In this document: one piece after another, positions 16,825 to 25,154 of the stretch
Layout of the letters: the number at the start of each line of letters is the position of its first letter
How positions within the stretch are numbered: the stretch's first letter is position 1
Source: Gammaproteobacteria bacterium
GTDB lineage: Bacteria; Pseudomonadota; Gammaproteobacteria; Steroidobacterales; Steroidobacteraceae
DNA length: 40,473 nucleotides
Direction: 5' to 3'
Assembly: GCA_025355165.1 (NCBI GenBank)
Contig: JANYAD010000232.1
Coordinates: forward strand, 1 to 40,473
Position numbers and translations under genes: made by a program
Notes under the pieces: model-generated
Seen by the model: only the letters and a program-made list of their open reading frames with translations
What the model was told of the DNA's origin: nothing
Databases searched by the model: none

Positions 16825-18420
16825 ATGATGCGAAAATTGTTGGCATTGTCTTTATTCAGTATCGCCTGCCTGAGCTATGGCGCGGAGCATTTCGACGGCA
16901 CGACGTGGTGGGACACAGTCAAGGAAATTTCGGACGATAAGTACGAAGGCCGGGACACCGGTAGTAAAGGCGAGCGGCAGGCCCAAGAATACATCGTCGG
17001 TAAACTCAAAGCGCTGGGCGTGGAGCCGGCGGGGTCAGACGGCTTTTATCAAAGCGTCAAATTGCGGACGCGGGAGATCGATGAGTCCAGCTCCCAACTT
17101 TCCCTCGTGCTGCAAGGGCAGGCTCACAAAGTGTCCCTCGGAGAGGAAGCTTTTTTCAGCACGCGGTTTCCGTCGGCGCCGAAAGTCGAGGCCCCCTTGG
17201 TGTTCGTGGGCTACGGTCTGAACATTCCGGAAAACAACTACAACGATTTTGCCGGTCTCGATCTTAACAACAAAGTGGCCGTGATCATCACCGGCTCGCC
17301 GGCCGACATTCCTTCCGCATTGAGCGCCCATTATCAATCGCGCGCCGAGCGCTGGAGGGCTTTGAAGGCCGCCGGAGCCATCGGCATTATTCAAATTCCA
17401 AACCCGGCCTCCATGGATCTGCCCTGGTCGCGAATGGCCTTGAACCGCAACCATCCCAGCATGGATCTGGTGGGCCCTGAATTCGATGAGACCGCCGGGG
17501 CGAAACTGGCCGTGACTTTCAATCCGGAATTCGCGGACCTGCTTTTGCAGGGCAGCGGGCATCACTTCTCGGAACTGGCGACGCTCGCTAGGGATCGTAA
17601 GCCGCTGCCGCACTTTGCTTTGAATATGTCGCTCAGCGCCACCACCGTTACCCGCTCGCAGGATGTGGACTCGACCAATGTCGTGGCCCGCATCCCAGGC
17701 ACGGATCCAAAGCTCAAGGATGAATATGTGGTTCTCTCCGCGCATATCGATCACGTCGGTATCGGCGAGCCCATCAACGGCGACCGCATTTATAACGGCG
17801 CCATGGACAATGGATCGGGAAGCTCGCTGTTACTGGATATCGCCCGCTCACTGAAAGTATCGCGCACCACGCTTAAACGCTCGATTCTTTTCGTGTGGGT
17901 CACCGGCGAAGAGAAGGGGCTATTGGGTTCGAAATACTTTGCCCAACATCCCACGGTGACGGTGAAATCGATAGTTGCCGATATCAACACCGACATGTTC
18001 TTGCCCATCGTGCCGCTCAAGGTGCTCACGGTGTACGGACTCGCGGAGTCGGACCTCGGCGACCGAGCGAGGCAAGTGGGCGCTCAATTCAAACTGCAGA
18101 TTCAACCTGATCCGCTGCCGTTGCTCAATGTCTTCATTCGCAGCGATCAGTATAACTTTGTACGCCACGGCATCCCCTCGGTCATGATCGACGTGGGCGC
18201 GGTGCCGGGATCGGCGCAAGCCGCGACGATTAAGACCTGGCATACCGAACGCTATCATGCGCCCTCTGACGACAGCAATCAGCCGGTGGACTTGGCGACG
18301 GCGGCCGGCTACGAGGAATTCATTCGGGCACTGATCATTGAGGTCGCCAATGATCCCGGCCGTCCGCAATGGAAAAAAGACAGTTTCTTCCGCCGCTATG
18401 CGGAGGGCGCGCAGCAATAA
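16825..18420 (+). CDS. Secreted M28-family zinc peptidase with PA domain
   Basis: A 531-residue exported metallopeptidase. Signal peptide: MMRKLLALSLFSIACLSYGA, cleaved near residue 20. A PA (protease-associated) domain is inserted at about 110-260 (PLVFVGYGL, NKVAVIITGSPAD). The M28 catalytic domain follows with all ligands: His307 and Asp309 in SAHIDHVG, bridging Asp328 in GAMDNGSG, Glu362/Glu363 in TGEEKG, Asp390 in NTDMF and His473 in TWHTERYH. M28 enzymes are aminopeptidases or carboxypeptidases; this arrangement is usual for periplasmic aminopeptidases. An ATG three bases later (16828) is equally possible. Confidence 0.92.
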   Translation: MMRKLLALSLFSIACLSYGAEHFDGTTWWDTVKEISDDKYEGRDTGSKGERQAQEYIVGKLKALGVEPAGSDGFYQSVKLRTREIDESSSQLSLVLQGQAHKVSLGEEAFFSTRFPSAPKVEAPLVFVGYGLNIPENNYNDFAGLDLNNKVAVIITGSPADIPSALSAHYQSRAERWRALKAAGAIGIIQIPNPASMDLPWSRMALNRNHPSMDLVGPEFDETAGAKLAVTFNPEFADLLLQGSGHHFSELATLARDRKPLPHFALNMSLSATTVTRSQDVDSTNVVARIPGTDPKLKDEYVVLSAHIDHVGIGEPINGDRIYNGAMDNGSGSSLLLDIARSLKVSRTTLKRSILFVWVTGEEKGLLGSKYFAQHPTVTVKSIVADINTDMFLPIVPLKVLTVYGLAESDLGDRARQVGAQFKLQIQPDPLPLLNVFIRSDQYNFVRHGIPSVMIDVGAVPGSAQAATIKTWHTERYHAPSDDSNQPVDLATAAGYEEFIRALIIEVANDPGRPQWKKDSFFRRYAEGAQQ

Positions 18421-18430
18421 CCGCAGCGCA

Positions 18431-19081
18431 TTATTTGATATTGCTTCCCGACGCCGGCTCCAGTGTCCTGGACTGCGTCGGCGCTGACAGCGTCAGATGT
18501 GGCAGATTGCCTCGCGTACCGAAAGCGTTCTGCGGCAAGGGCAGCAGTCGATCGAACAGGCCGCGCGAAGCGCTCGCATTGCGTACCCAGGGCGTGCTCC
18601 ACTGCAGCGACGGTGAGCCGTGCTTCCCCGCCTGCAAGGATAGCGAGCTGCCTCGCATTTGCCACAGGGTCAACAGGCGCACTCGGCCTTGCGATTTAAA
18701 ATCAGACATGTGCTGAAAAACCGAGTTGCTGTTGAGCATGGGCGCATCTAGGAGGGGGCCGCGGCTCATGCCGGACTCCAGCTCCAAGCTATTGCGCTTC
18801 CTCGGCCGAAACTCGGTGGCCGAAAACTCCTGGAAATCGTTCGAGGGCGTTAACGATGCGACCGGCGCAGAGAGCTTCGATGCGGCGCCGAGTTCGTGAG
18901 ACTGAAAATACGGCGCTTCGCGTACCAGTGATCGATCGGTATGCAGTGGCCGGTCATCCGCCTGCGCAGCGCTCGCATAAATGCAGACAACTAAGGTCAA
19001 CAGAAGGCTTTGGCGGAGTGCGATGCACAGCTGCTCGCGATGAGCATCTAGCGTTCCCTCGCTTAAGACATCTGCTGACAT
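18431..19081 (-). CDS. Exported protein of unknown function
   Basis: About 216 residues. A hydrophobic stretch, LRQSLLLTLVVCIYASAAQA, ends in a signal-peptidase site (AQA|DD), so the mature part of about 170 residues should be periplasmic or outer-membrane. It is Ser/Leu-rich, with alternating polar-hydrophobic stretches (GRVRLLTLWQMRGSSLSLQAG, LPHLTLSAPT) that could be beta strands. I recognise no family. The ATG at 19081 or 19090 may be used. It is convergent with the M28 gene, 10 bases apart. A 9-bp inverted repeat lies just upstream (19113-19136). Confidence 0.6.
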   Translation of the reverse strand: MSADVLSEGTLDAHREQLCIALRQSLLLTLVVCIYASAAQADDRPLHTDRSLVREAPYFQSHELGAASKLSAPVASLTPSNDFQEFSATEFRPRKRNSLELESGMSRGPLLDAPMLNSNSVFQHMSDFKSQGRVRLLTLWQMRGSSLSLQAGKHGSPSLQWSTPWVRNASASRGLFDRLLPLPQNAFGTRGNLPHLTLSAPTQSRTLEPASGSNIK

Positions 19082-19112
19082 TCCTAGCATCTCCCTCGAG
19101 GCAGAATTACCC

Positions 19113-19136
19113 CACGAGCATCCTCGAATGCTCGTG
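19113..19136. repeat. Perfect 9-bp inverted repeat upstream of the exported-protein gene
   Basis: CACGAGCAT (19113-19121) and ATGCTCGTG (19128-19136) form a perfect palindrome with a 6-base spacer. It lies about 30 bases before the start of the minus-strand gene. This could be an operator or a leader hairpin. No T-tract follows on either strand, so it is not a terminator. Confidence 0.5.
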
Positions 19137-19262
19137 AAGCATCGAAGATACGGGTCACATATTCGTGCCTGGCAGGAAACTGATCAAGCGCATCACAACA
19201 TAACGCGGCTCGGGTTTCGGGCACTGTCTCAATATGCAGACGGATGCGTAAAACCTGAGCCC

Positions 19263-19643
19263 TTAGCTGGGTTCCCGGTAGGCCGCTCGGCCCTCTTCCC
19301 AGTCTCGTCCGTTGAATGCGCTTACCGTCATCGACTGAATCGTGCCGCCATCTATGCAGCGCGCGTTGATGCTGAAGCCGTCAGGGTGCGAGCGCGGAAC
19401 GTAAAACGACTTGACGCCGCAGGTTGCGCAAAACAAATGTTTAGCGACTCCTGTGTTGAACGTGTAAGTGGTGAGAGCATCGCCGCCGCGCAGCAGCTTG
19501 AAGCGCTCGGCGGGTACGATCAGATGCAAAAAGCCGACCGGGCTGCACACGGAACAATCGCATTCGACGACATCGATGTTCGCCGGCGCGATGACCTCGA
19601 AGCGCACGCGGCCGCAGTGACAGCCCCCGGTATGGGTGAGCAT
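19263..19643 (-). CDS. GFA family zinc protein
   Basis: A 126-residue GFA/CENP-V-type protein, distinct from the one at 12.9 kb. The Cys motifs are TGGCHCGRVRFEV, VECDCSVC and FCATCGV, followed by the family's NARCIDGG. This subgroup is near bacterial proteins annotated as glutathione-dependent formaldehyde-activating, without a proven reaction. It starts 3 bases after the dsbA stop and is likely the last gene of the c4-dsbA operon. Confidence 0.88.
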   Translation of the reverse strand: MLTHTGGCHCGRVRFEVIAPANIDVVECDCSVCSPVGFLHLIVPAERFKLLRGGDALTTYTFNTGVAKHLFCATCGVKSFYVPRSHPDGFSINARCIDGGTIQSMTVSAFNGRDWEEGRAAYREPS

Positions 19644-19646
19644 CGG

Positions 19647-20567
19647 CTAGTGTTTGTGCTCTTGCGCCGTCAAATCGCCGAGCAAGGACATGAGCTTTTC
19701 CGGCCCGCCCGCCATAGTCACATCGGTGACGTATTTGCCGTTCACGACGAACATGGGCACCGAAGATATGCGATACCGCTGAGCGAGCTGATCGGCTCTC
19801 TGCAGAGCGGTCTCGACGTTGAAGCCGTGATACTCCTTCTGGAAATCGGCCTCCGAGAGGCCCAGTTTCTTGATGAAGGCGAGCTGCAACCGTTCGGCCG
19901 CCGCGGCGTTGTTCAGATCGGGACCGATCAGCGGATTGCCGTTGACCTGAACCTCCTTGAAAATCTCGCTGTGCAGTTCGTTCAGCTTGCCCATGCTATC
20001 GAGCGCGTAATACAGACGCGCCAAGGATCGATGGCCCTCGTTCCACAGCACCGGCACGCGGGAAAAACTCACATAGGCCGGCTTGGATTTGAGCCACGAA
20101 GCAATCGTCGGTTCGAGCGCGTAGCAATGCGGGCAGGCGTACCAAAAGAACTCGAGCACTTCTACCTGCCCTGCGGGAACATTTGTCGGCTGCGCTGGCA
20201 CCACCCGAGTGTAATTCGTGCCCTCTTGCCACGAGGTCCCTGAAGGCGTCGCTGCCGATGCGGTCGCGGTAGCCGCGGCCACCGTCGATGCCACAGCCGC
20301 GAGCAAGGGATTGCGCGCGCCCGTATCACCGGATGTTTCCTCAACGGTCTCCGAACCGTCCTCGTTTAGTCGAGTCACGGTCTGAGGCTTGCCGGCATCC
20401 GCAGCCGTTTTGCCGGGCACTGCCGGGGCCGTGCTCTTCACAGCAGGCGCCGCAGCGGGCGCAGGCGCTTTTTCCGGCGCGAGCCCTGAGGGCTCTTGTC
20501 TGCCGCAAGCAGTCAGAGCCAATACGACGCCAAGCCCCATCCAAAATGAGCACCAGTGCAGGCGCAT
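19647..20567 (-). CDS. dsbA: DsbA-type thiol:disulfide interchange lipoprotein
   Basis: DsbA oxidises Cys pairs of exported proteins in the periplasm. The thioredoxin/DsbA domain begins near residue 112: the active site is FFWYACPHCYALEP (Cys145, Cys148), with a helical insertion and the cis-Pro loop SSVPMFVVNGKYVTD. Unusually, the protein is 306 residues rather than about 210. It begins with a lipobox (LTAC, Cys21), and an Ala/Pro-rich linker of about 85 residues separates anchor and enzyme. It is therefore a membrane-tethered DsbA. The ATG overlaps the cytochrome c4 stop by one base. Confidence 0.92.
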   Translation of the reverse strand: MRLHWCSFWMGLGVVLALTACGRQEPSGLAPEKAPAPAAAPAVKSTAPAVPGKTAADAGKPQTVTRLNEDGSETVEETSGDTGARNPLLAAVASTVAAATATASAATPSGTSWQEGTNYTRVVPAQPTNVPAGQVEVLEFFWYACPHCYALEPTIASWLKSKPAYVSFSRVPVLWNEGHRSLARLYYALDSMGKLNELHSEIFKEVQVNGNPLIGPDLNNAAAAERLQLAFIKKLGLSEADFQKEYHGFNVETALQRADQLAQRYRISSVPMFVVNGKYVTDVTMAGGPEKLMSLLGDLTAQEHKH

Positions 20568-21175
20568 CAGCGCAGACCCTCGACATACGAGGCAAGATTG
20601 CGAATATCGTCGGGCGTCAGGCGTTTGGAGATGGTCTGCATGATGCCGTTCGGTCCCGTGGTACGCGTGCCCGAGGCGTAATCGTTCAGCTGTTTGATCA
20701 CATAACCGGGCTGCTGACCGCGCAGTGCCGGGAATTTAGCCGGCGCGTTGCCGCGAGCCGCCGGCCCATGACAGGCCATGCATGCCGGAATTCCGCGGGT
20801 TTGATCCCCACCGCGATAAAGCCTTTCACCCGCTTCCCAGAAAGAGGGATCCGCTTCCAGTCCCGTATTGGTCAAGCTGTCGAAATAAAGGCCCAAATCA
20901 GCCATATCGTCGGGGGTTAAATTTGCCGCCATCGGCATCATTACGGGGTTCGCGCGTTTGCCTGTCTTGAAATTGTTGAGCTGCTCGGCGATATAGTCCG
21001 CGCCGATTCCGGCCAGACTCGGCCATTGCGTATTGTTGCTATTGCCGTTGGCCCCATGACAGGCCTGGCAAGTAGCGGCCTTGGCGGCACCGGCTTCTAC
21101 GCTCGGTGCGGGCAGTGCGGAGGCGGCTGCCAGAACGCCCGAAATTGTTGCTGCGAGAATCAAAAGCCGCTTCAT
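20567..21175 (-). CDS. Dihaem cytochrome c4
   Basis: A 202-residue periplasmic dihaem cytochrome that donates electrons to terminal oxidases such as cbb3. After a signal peptide (KRLLILAATISGVLAAASA) come two homologous class I domains, with haem motifs CQACH and CMACH and Met ligand regions in NPVMMPMAANLTPDD and GPNGIMQTISKRLTPDD. The ATG at 21175 begins the signal peptide. Placement next to engB and ahead of dsbA matches Pseudomonas and relatives. Confidence 0.96.
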   Translation of the reverse strand: MKRLLILAATISGVLAAASALPAPSVEAGAAKAATCQACHGANGNSNNTQWPSLAGIGADYIAEQLNNFKTGKRANPVMMPMAANLTPDDMADLGLYFDSLTNTGLEADPSFWEAGERLYRGGDQTRGIPACMACHGPAARGNAPAKFPALRGQQPGYVIKQLNDYASGTRTTGPNGIMQTISKRLTPDDIRNLASYVEGLR

Positions 21176-21259
21176 GACGCCTTCACACCCCGTTATTTGT
21201 GAACCAATGCCAACCCTAAATTGTACACTAGAGTCAATAATTTGCGTCCGTCGGCGGCC

Positions 21260-21862
21260 ATGACTAGCTATTCCCACGTGAAATTCATGACCAGCGCGGC
21301 CGAGCCGCATCAACTCGCCCCGGATAAGGGCAGGGAAATTGCGTTCGCGGGACGTTCGAATTCGGGAAAGTCCACTGCCATCAACAGCATCACTCAGCGG
21401 GCCGGCCTTGCGCGCGTGAGCCGCACTCCGGGCCGAACTCAGCTGATCAATTTTTTTGAGTTAACGCCCGAGCGGCGGTTGGTCGACCTTCCTGGATACG
21501 GGTTCGCCAAAGTACCCGAGCGCGTGCGCATGCACTGGCTGGAACTGATGGAGCACTATTTCAATGTGCGGGAGTCGCTGGTGGGACTGATGCTGATCGT
21601 CGATAGCCGGCGAGGGCTGGGCGCTCAAGATGTGGCGATGCTCGAATGGGTGCTTGCCAGAAATCGCTTCGCGCATGTGTTGTTGACAAAAGCCGACAAG
21701 TTGAATCGCCAGGATTCGCTGCGCGTATTGCGGGAAACGCTCGCCGCGGGCGCGGATGCTGCGGTATCCGCGCAACTCTTTTCAGCGCACAACAAACAAG
21801 GCATGGAGGAGGCGCGTGAGGTCATGCAGCGCTGGTTGGACCAACCGAGCGGTGAGTCATAA
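21260..21862 (+). CDS. engB: Ribosome biogenesis GTPase EngB/YihA
   Basis: A 200-residue TrmE-Era-like GTPase needed for 50S subunit assembly. The G motifs are present: G1 GRSNSGKST, G2 TPGRTQ, G3 DLPGYGFAKVP and G4 TKADK. The ATG at 21260 (MTSYSHVKFM) is preferred over further upstream starts. It is divergent from cytochrome c4 and convergent with the polA strand. Its stop codon overlaps the T-tract of the opposite-strand sRNA terminator. Confidence 0.97.
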   Translation: MTSYSHVKFMTSAAEPHQLAPDKGREIAFAGRSNSGKSTAINSITQRAGLARVSRTPGRTQLINFFELTPERRLVDLPGYGFAKVPERVRMHWLELMEHYFNVRESLVGLMLIVDSRRGLGAQDVAMLEWVLARNRFAHVLLTKADKLNRQDSLRVLRETLAAGADAAVSAQLFSAHNKQGMEEAREVMQRWLDQPSGES

Positions 21863-21900
21863 AAAAAGCCCCGGTGGCCGCTTGTGGCAACCAACGGGGC
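21861..21900 (-). terminator. Rho-independent terminator of the predicted sRNA
   Basis: On the minus strand GCCCCG...CGGGGC (21900 to 21868) forms a strong stem followed directly by seven T (21867-21861). The T-tract includes the last two bases of the engB stop codon on the other strand. Confidence 0.85.
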
Positions 21901-22008
21901 AGACCAACCCGGCATGGGGATGACAAACCGGGTCTAGCTCGCTCAGGGAGAAGAGCGAGGAGCGTCATTAACGCTCACTGAGTTAGATGGGGGTGCGCGG
22001 CGAAAGTT
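21861..22008 (-). ncRNA. Predicted polA-engB intergenic small RNA (Spot 42/ErsA position)
   Basis: On the polA strand, between polA and engB, the sequence folds into four successive hairpins: GAGCGT/ACGCTC (21960-21976), CTCGCTC/GAGCGAG (21938-21959, loop TTCTCCCT), ACCCGG/CCGGGT (21907-21933, loop with ATCCCCAT) and a terminator stem GCCCCG/CGGGGC (21868-21900) with seven T. A TTAAAT -10-like hexamer at 22016-22021 would start an RNA of about 145 bases near 22008. E. coli Spot 42 and Pseudomonas ErsA occupy this same locus. Loops and leader expose C-rich stretches that could pair with ribosome sites. The 5' end is a guess. Confidence 0.65.
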
Positions 22009-22091
22009 CCAGTCCATTTAACGGCTTTTTTTGCACGTTCATTCGCTGGTGATGACGCCGATGTCTCAATATTGCGCCACAAGGCGAGACG

Positions 22092-24875
22092 TTAATGTGC
22101 CTCATCCCAATTGCGGCCGACGCCTACATCCACCTTCAAAGGCACTGACAAATCCGCGGCGCGGATCATGTGGGTGCGTATCTGTCCTACGAGGGACGCG
22201 ACCGTGTCGTCAGCCACTTCCAGCACCAACTCGTCGTGCACCTGCATGATGAGCCGTGCCGCGACGCGCGAACTCAAGAGCCACGCATCCACTTCGATCA
22301 TGGCTCGCTTGATGATGTCGGCGGCCGTTCCCTGCATCGGTGCGTTGATGGCGCTGCGTTCCGCATACTGGCGCAATGCGGCATTGCGCGATTGAATTTC
22401 CGGCAGATAAAGTCTGCGGCCGAATACAGTTTCCACATAGCCGGTTTCGCGTGCTTGGCGGCGCGTTTCTTCCATGTAGCGCCTTACACCAGGATAGCGC
22501 TCGAAATATAGATCCATATACTTTTGGGCTTCGCCGCGCGGGATGCCGAGCTGTCTTGCCAGTCCGAATGCCGACATGCCGTACATGAGACCGAAGTTGA
22601 TGGCTTTAGCGGAACGGCGCTGATCTGCGCTAACCGCATCGGGTGCAAGACCGAACACTTTGGCGGCGGTCGCCTGGTGGACGTCGCGATCTTCGGCGAA
22701 GGCTCGCAGCAAGGACGCATCGCGCGACAGATGCGCCATGATGCGCAACTCGATCTGCGAATAGTCGGCGGCCACCAGAGAGTAGCCCGGGGCTGCGATG
22801 AAAGCTTGACGAATGCGCCGTCCCTCCTGGGTACGGATGGGAATATTTTGAAGATTCGGATCCTGCGAGGACAACCTTCCCGTGGCGGCCACGGCCTGAT
22901 GATAAGAAGTGTGAATGCGCCCCGTCGCGGGATTGATTTGCAGCGGCAGATTATCCGTATAAGTGGATTTGAGCTTCGCCAAGCCGCGGTATTCCAAAAT
23001 CAATTTCGGCAGCGGATGCGTGGCAGCGAGTTCCTCGAGTACATCTTCGGCGGTAGATGGCTGACCGGTGGGCGTTTTGCGAATCACCGGGATTCCCAAT
23101 TTGCCGAATAAAATTTCCTGCAGCTGCTTCGGGGAATCCACGTTGAACACGCCGCCGGCCTCCTGGTGAGCCTGCGACTGCAATTCCAGCATTCGCGCCG
23201 CCAATTCCGAACTCTGCGTGCGAAGCAGCGATCGATCCACCAGCACCCCCGCACGCTCCATGCGGAACAGCACGGGCACCAGCGGTTGCTCAATTTGCTC
23301 GTAGACGGTTTTGAGCGAAGGATTCGCCTCGATTTGCGGCCAGATCGCCTGATGCAACTGCAGTGTCACATCCGCATCCTCAGCGGCATATTCGGCAGCC
23401 TGATCGACATCGACCTGATTGAACGCGATTCGCTTCGCGCCCTTGCCGGTGACGTCCTCGTATTGAATGGTTTTCACGCCAAGGTATCTCTGAGCGCTCG
23501 CGTCCGTGTCGTGGCGCGTCGCCACGCTGTTCAAGACGTAGGATTCCAACATGGAATCGTAGCGCTGGCCGTTGAGCGCGATGCCGTAATTAGCGAGCGC
23601 GTGGGCATCGAACTTAAGATGATGGCCTAGTTTCGCCTTGGTCAAGTCCTCGAGAATGGGCTTCAAGGCAGCGAGCACGTTGCTGCGGTCGAGCTGCTGC
23701 GGCGCGCCAGGGTAATCATGCGCCAGCGGCACATACGCAGCCTCGCGCGGTGAAACCGCGAACGCGACGCCCACGATCTGGGCTTTCATGTAATCTGGGC
23801 TGTCGGTTGCGGAATCGAAGGAAATGAGCGGCGCAGACTTGAGTTTTCCGAGCCACTCATCAAAAAGCTCCTGCGACACGATCTTGTGATATTCACGCGG
23901 CGCGGGCGCATTGGTCACAGCGACCGCCGCCATGATCTCCCGTCCTTGAGCGCCGTTCGTTTCCGTGATGATGATATCGATTTCCGTGCTGCCATCGGCC
24001 GGCGTCGGGGGCGCTTGCGGGCCGAGCGACTTGAGCAGTGCGCGTAATTCCAGCCGAGAATACAGCTCGCGCAGGCGGGTCGAATCGGGAGCGCCCGGTG
24101 ATAACTGCTCCGGGGTGACTTCCATCTGCAAGGTGGTGTCAATGGTCGCAAGCTTGCGCGACAGCTCCAGCATGGGTAATTCGTTGCGCAGGTTCTCGCC
24201 GACTTTGCCGCCGATTTCGGCGGCATGCGCGATCAAGGCATCGAGATTGTGATATTGATTGAGCCACTTTGCCGCGGTCTTTGGCCCCACGCTGGTGACG
24301 CCGGGAATGTTGTCCGAGGCGTCTCCCACCAGGGCCAAGTAGTCGACGATTTGTTCCGGAAAAACGTCGAATTTCGCCTTGACGCCAATGCGGTCCAAGC
24401 GAGTGTTGCTCATGGTGTTCAGAAGTTCCACATTCGGCCCCACCAATTGCGCCATGTCTTTGTCGCCGGTGGAAATCATCACTTTGAAGCCGGCATCAGC
24501 CGCTTGTTTCGCCAGCGTGCCGATGACATCGTCCGCCTCGACGCCCGACACTCGCAGCAGCGGCACGCCCATCGCCGCAACCGTGTCGTAAAGAGGCTGT
24601 ACCTGAGCTTGCAAATCGTCAGGCATGGGCACGCGGTGCGCTTTGTACTGATCGAATAGGTCGTCTCTGAAGGTGCGGCCCGGTGCGTCGAACACGACCG
24701 CAATCCGGTCCGGTGCTTCCTCCTTGATCATTTTGTTCAACATGTTGAGCACGCCCAGCACTGCACCGGTTGGCTCGCCGCGCGAGTTCGTCAGCGGCGG
24801 CAGCGCATGGAACGCTCGGTACAAATACCCCGAGCCATCGACCAAAATTAATTTGCGTGCACTCATGGAAGCCAT
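22092..24875 (-). CDS. polA: DNA polymerase I
   Basis: About 927 residues, full length (E. coli 928). The 5'-nuclease domain starts at LILVDGSGYLYRAFHALP and includes ALVGDASDNIPG. The 3'-5' exonuclease domain spans about 325-520, and the polymerase domain has motif A (VAADYSQIELR), motif B (RRSAKAINFGLMYG) and motif C (QVHDELVLEV). One proofreading residue is changed: the ExoI motif reads FDSATD, so Asp354 is kept but the catalytic Glu (E. coli Glu357) is Ala356. The other exonuclease residues (KFDAH, YAAEDAD) are kept. ATGs at 24875 and 24866 are both possible. It follows lptM by 11 bases and is probably co-transcribed. Confidence 0.98.
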   Translation of the reverse strand: MASMSARKLILVDGSGYLYRAFHALPPLTNSRGEPTGAVLGVLNMLNKMIKEEAPDRIAVVFDAPGRTFRDDLFDQYKAHRVPMPDDLQAQVQPLYDTVAAMGVPLLRVSGVEADDVIGTLAKQAADAGFKVMISTGDKDMAQLVGPNVELLNTMSNTRLDRIGVKAKFDVFPEQIVDYLALVGDASDNIPGVTSVGPKTAAKWLNQYHNLDALIAHAAEIGGKVGENLRNELPMLELSRKLATIDTTLQMEVTPEQLSPGAPDSTRLRELYSRLELRALLKSLGPQAPPTPADGSTEIDIIITETNGAQGREIMAAVAVTNAPAPREYHKIVSQELFDEWLGKLKSAPLISFDSATDSPDYMKAQIVGVAFAVSPREAAYVPLAHDYPGAPQQLDRSNVLAALKPILEDLTKAKLGHHLKFDAHALANYGIALNGQRYDSMLESYVLNSVATRHDTDASAQRYLGVKTIQYEDVTGKGAKRIAFNQVDVDQAAEYAAEDADVTLQLHQAIWPQIEANPSLKTVYEQIEQPLVPVLFRMERAGVLVDRSLLRTQSSELAARMLELQSQAHQEAGGVFNVDSPKQLQEILFGKLGIPVIRKTPTGQPSTAEDVLEELAATHPLPKLILEYRGLAKLKSTYTDNLPLQINPATGRIHTSYHQAVAATGRLSSQDPNLQNIPIRTQEGRRIRQAFIAAPGYSLVAADYSQIELRIMAHLSRDASLLRAFAEDRDVHQATAAKVFGLAPDAVSADQRRSAKAINFGLMYGMSAFGLARQLGIPRGEAQKYMDLYFERYPGVRRYMEETRRQARETGYVETVFGRRLYLPEIQSRNAALRQYAERSAINAPMQGTAADIIKRAMIEVDAWLLSSRVAARLIMQVHDELVLEVADDTVASLVGQIRTHMIRAADLSVPLKVDVGVGRNWDEAH

Positions 24876-24886
24876 AACCCTTAAGG

Positions 24887-25141
24887 TTAGGGGCGTGAGC
24901 TCGGGTCGGTCGACGTGCTCGGTGAGGGCGCCGCCGGCGCCGGGCTGGTCGCGGGAGGCGCTCCTGACGGGGGCGCATCTGCCGGCGCGGGATGTGCCGT
25001 GGTTTTGGCCGGCGCTCTCGGTGGTATCGGAATCGCGCGCTTGTGCTTTGGGGCATCCGGCATGAGCAGCGGCCCTTTTTGCCCGCATGCAAGCACACCC
25101 CCTGCGAGCCAAACAATCAACAATGACCGCCCAATCTTCAT
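24887..25141 (-). CDS. lptM: LptM (YifL-type) small lipoprotein
   Basis: An 84-residue lipoprotein beginning MKIGRSLLIVWLAGGVLACG with lipobox (VLAC, Cys19) and the family hallmark CGQKGPL directly after it. LptM helps the LptD/LptE outer-membrane LPS translocon fold with correct disulfides. The rest is a Pro/Ala-rich disordered tail, common in the family. There is no ribosome site; a TATACT hexamer ends 7 bases before the ATG, so the message may be leaderless. Confidence 0.85.
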   Translation of the reverse strand: MKIGRSLLIVWLAGGVLACGQKGPLLMPDAPKHKRAIPIPPRAPAKTTAHPAPADAPPSGAPPATSPAPAAPSPSTSTDPSSRP

Positions 25142-25148
25142 GGAGATA

Positions 25149-25154
25149 AGTATA
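25149..25154 (-). promoter_or_regulatory. -10 element for lptM-polA, possibly leaderless
   Basis: TATACT on the minus strand, followed by 7 bases and then the lptM ATG. Transcription would start at or one base before the initiation codon. No good -35 is seen at 16-18 bp. Confidence 0.4.

Noticed and set aside
19128-20243. Plus-strand frame of 371 codons antisense to dsbA and the GFA gene
   Set aside because: Translation is Arg/His/Ala-rich with no domain; it is the antisense of two well-supported genes.
22026-22032. Run of seven T on the + strand as an engB terminator
   Set aside because: No stable hairpin stands directly before it on the + strand; the strong terminator in this gap reads on the minus strand.
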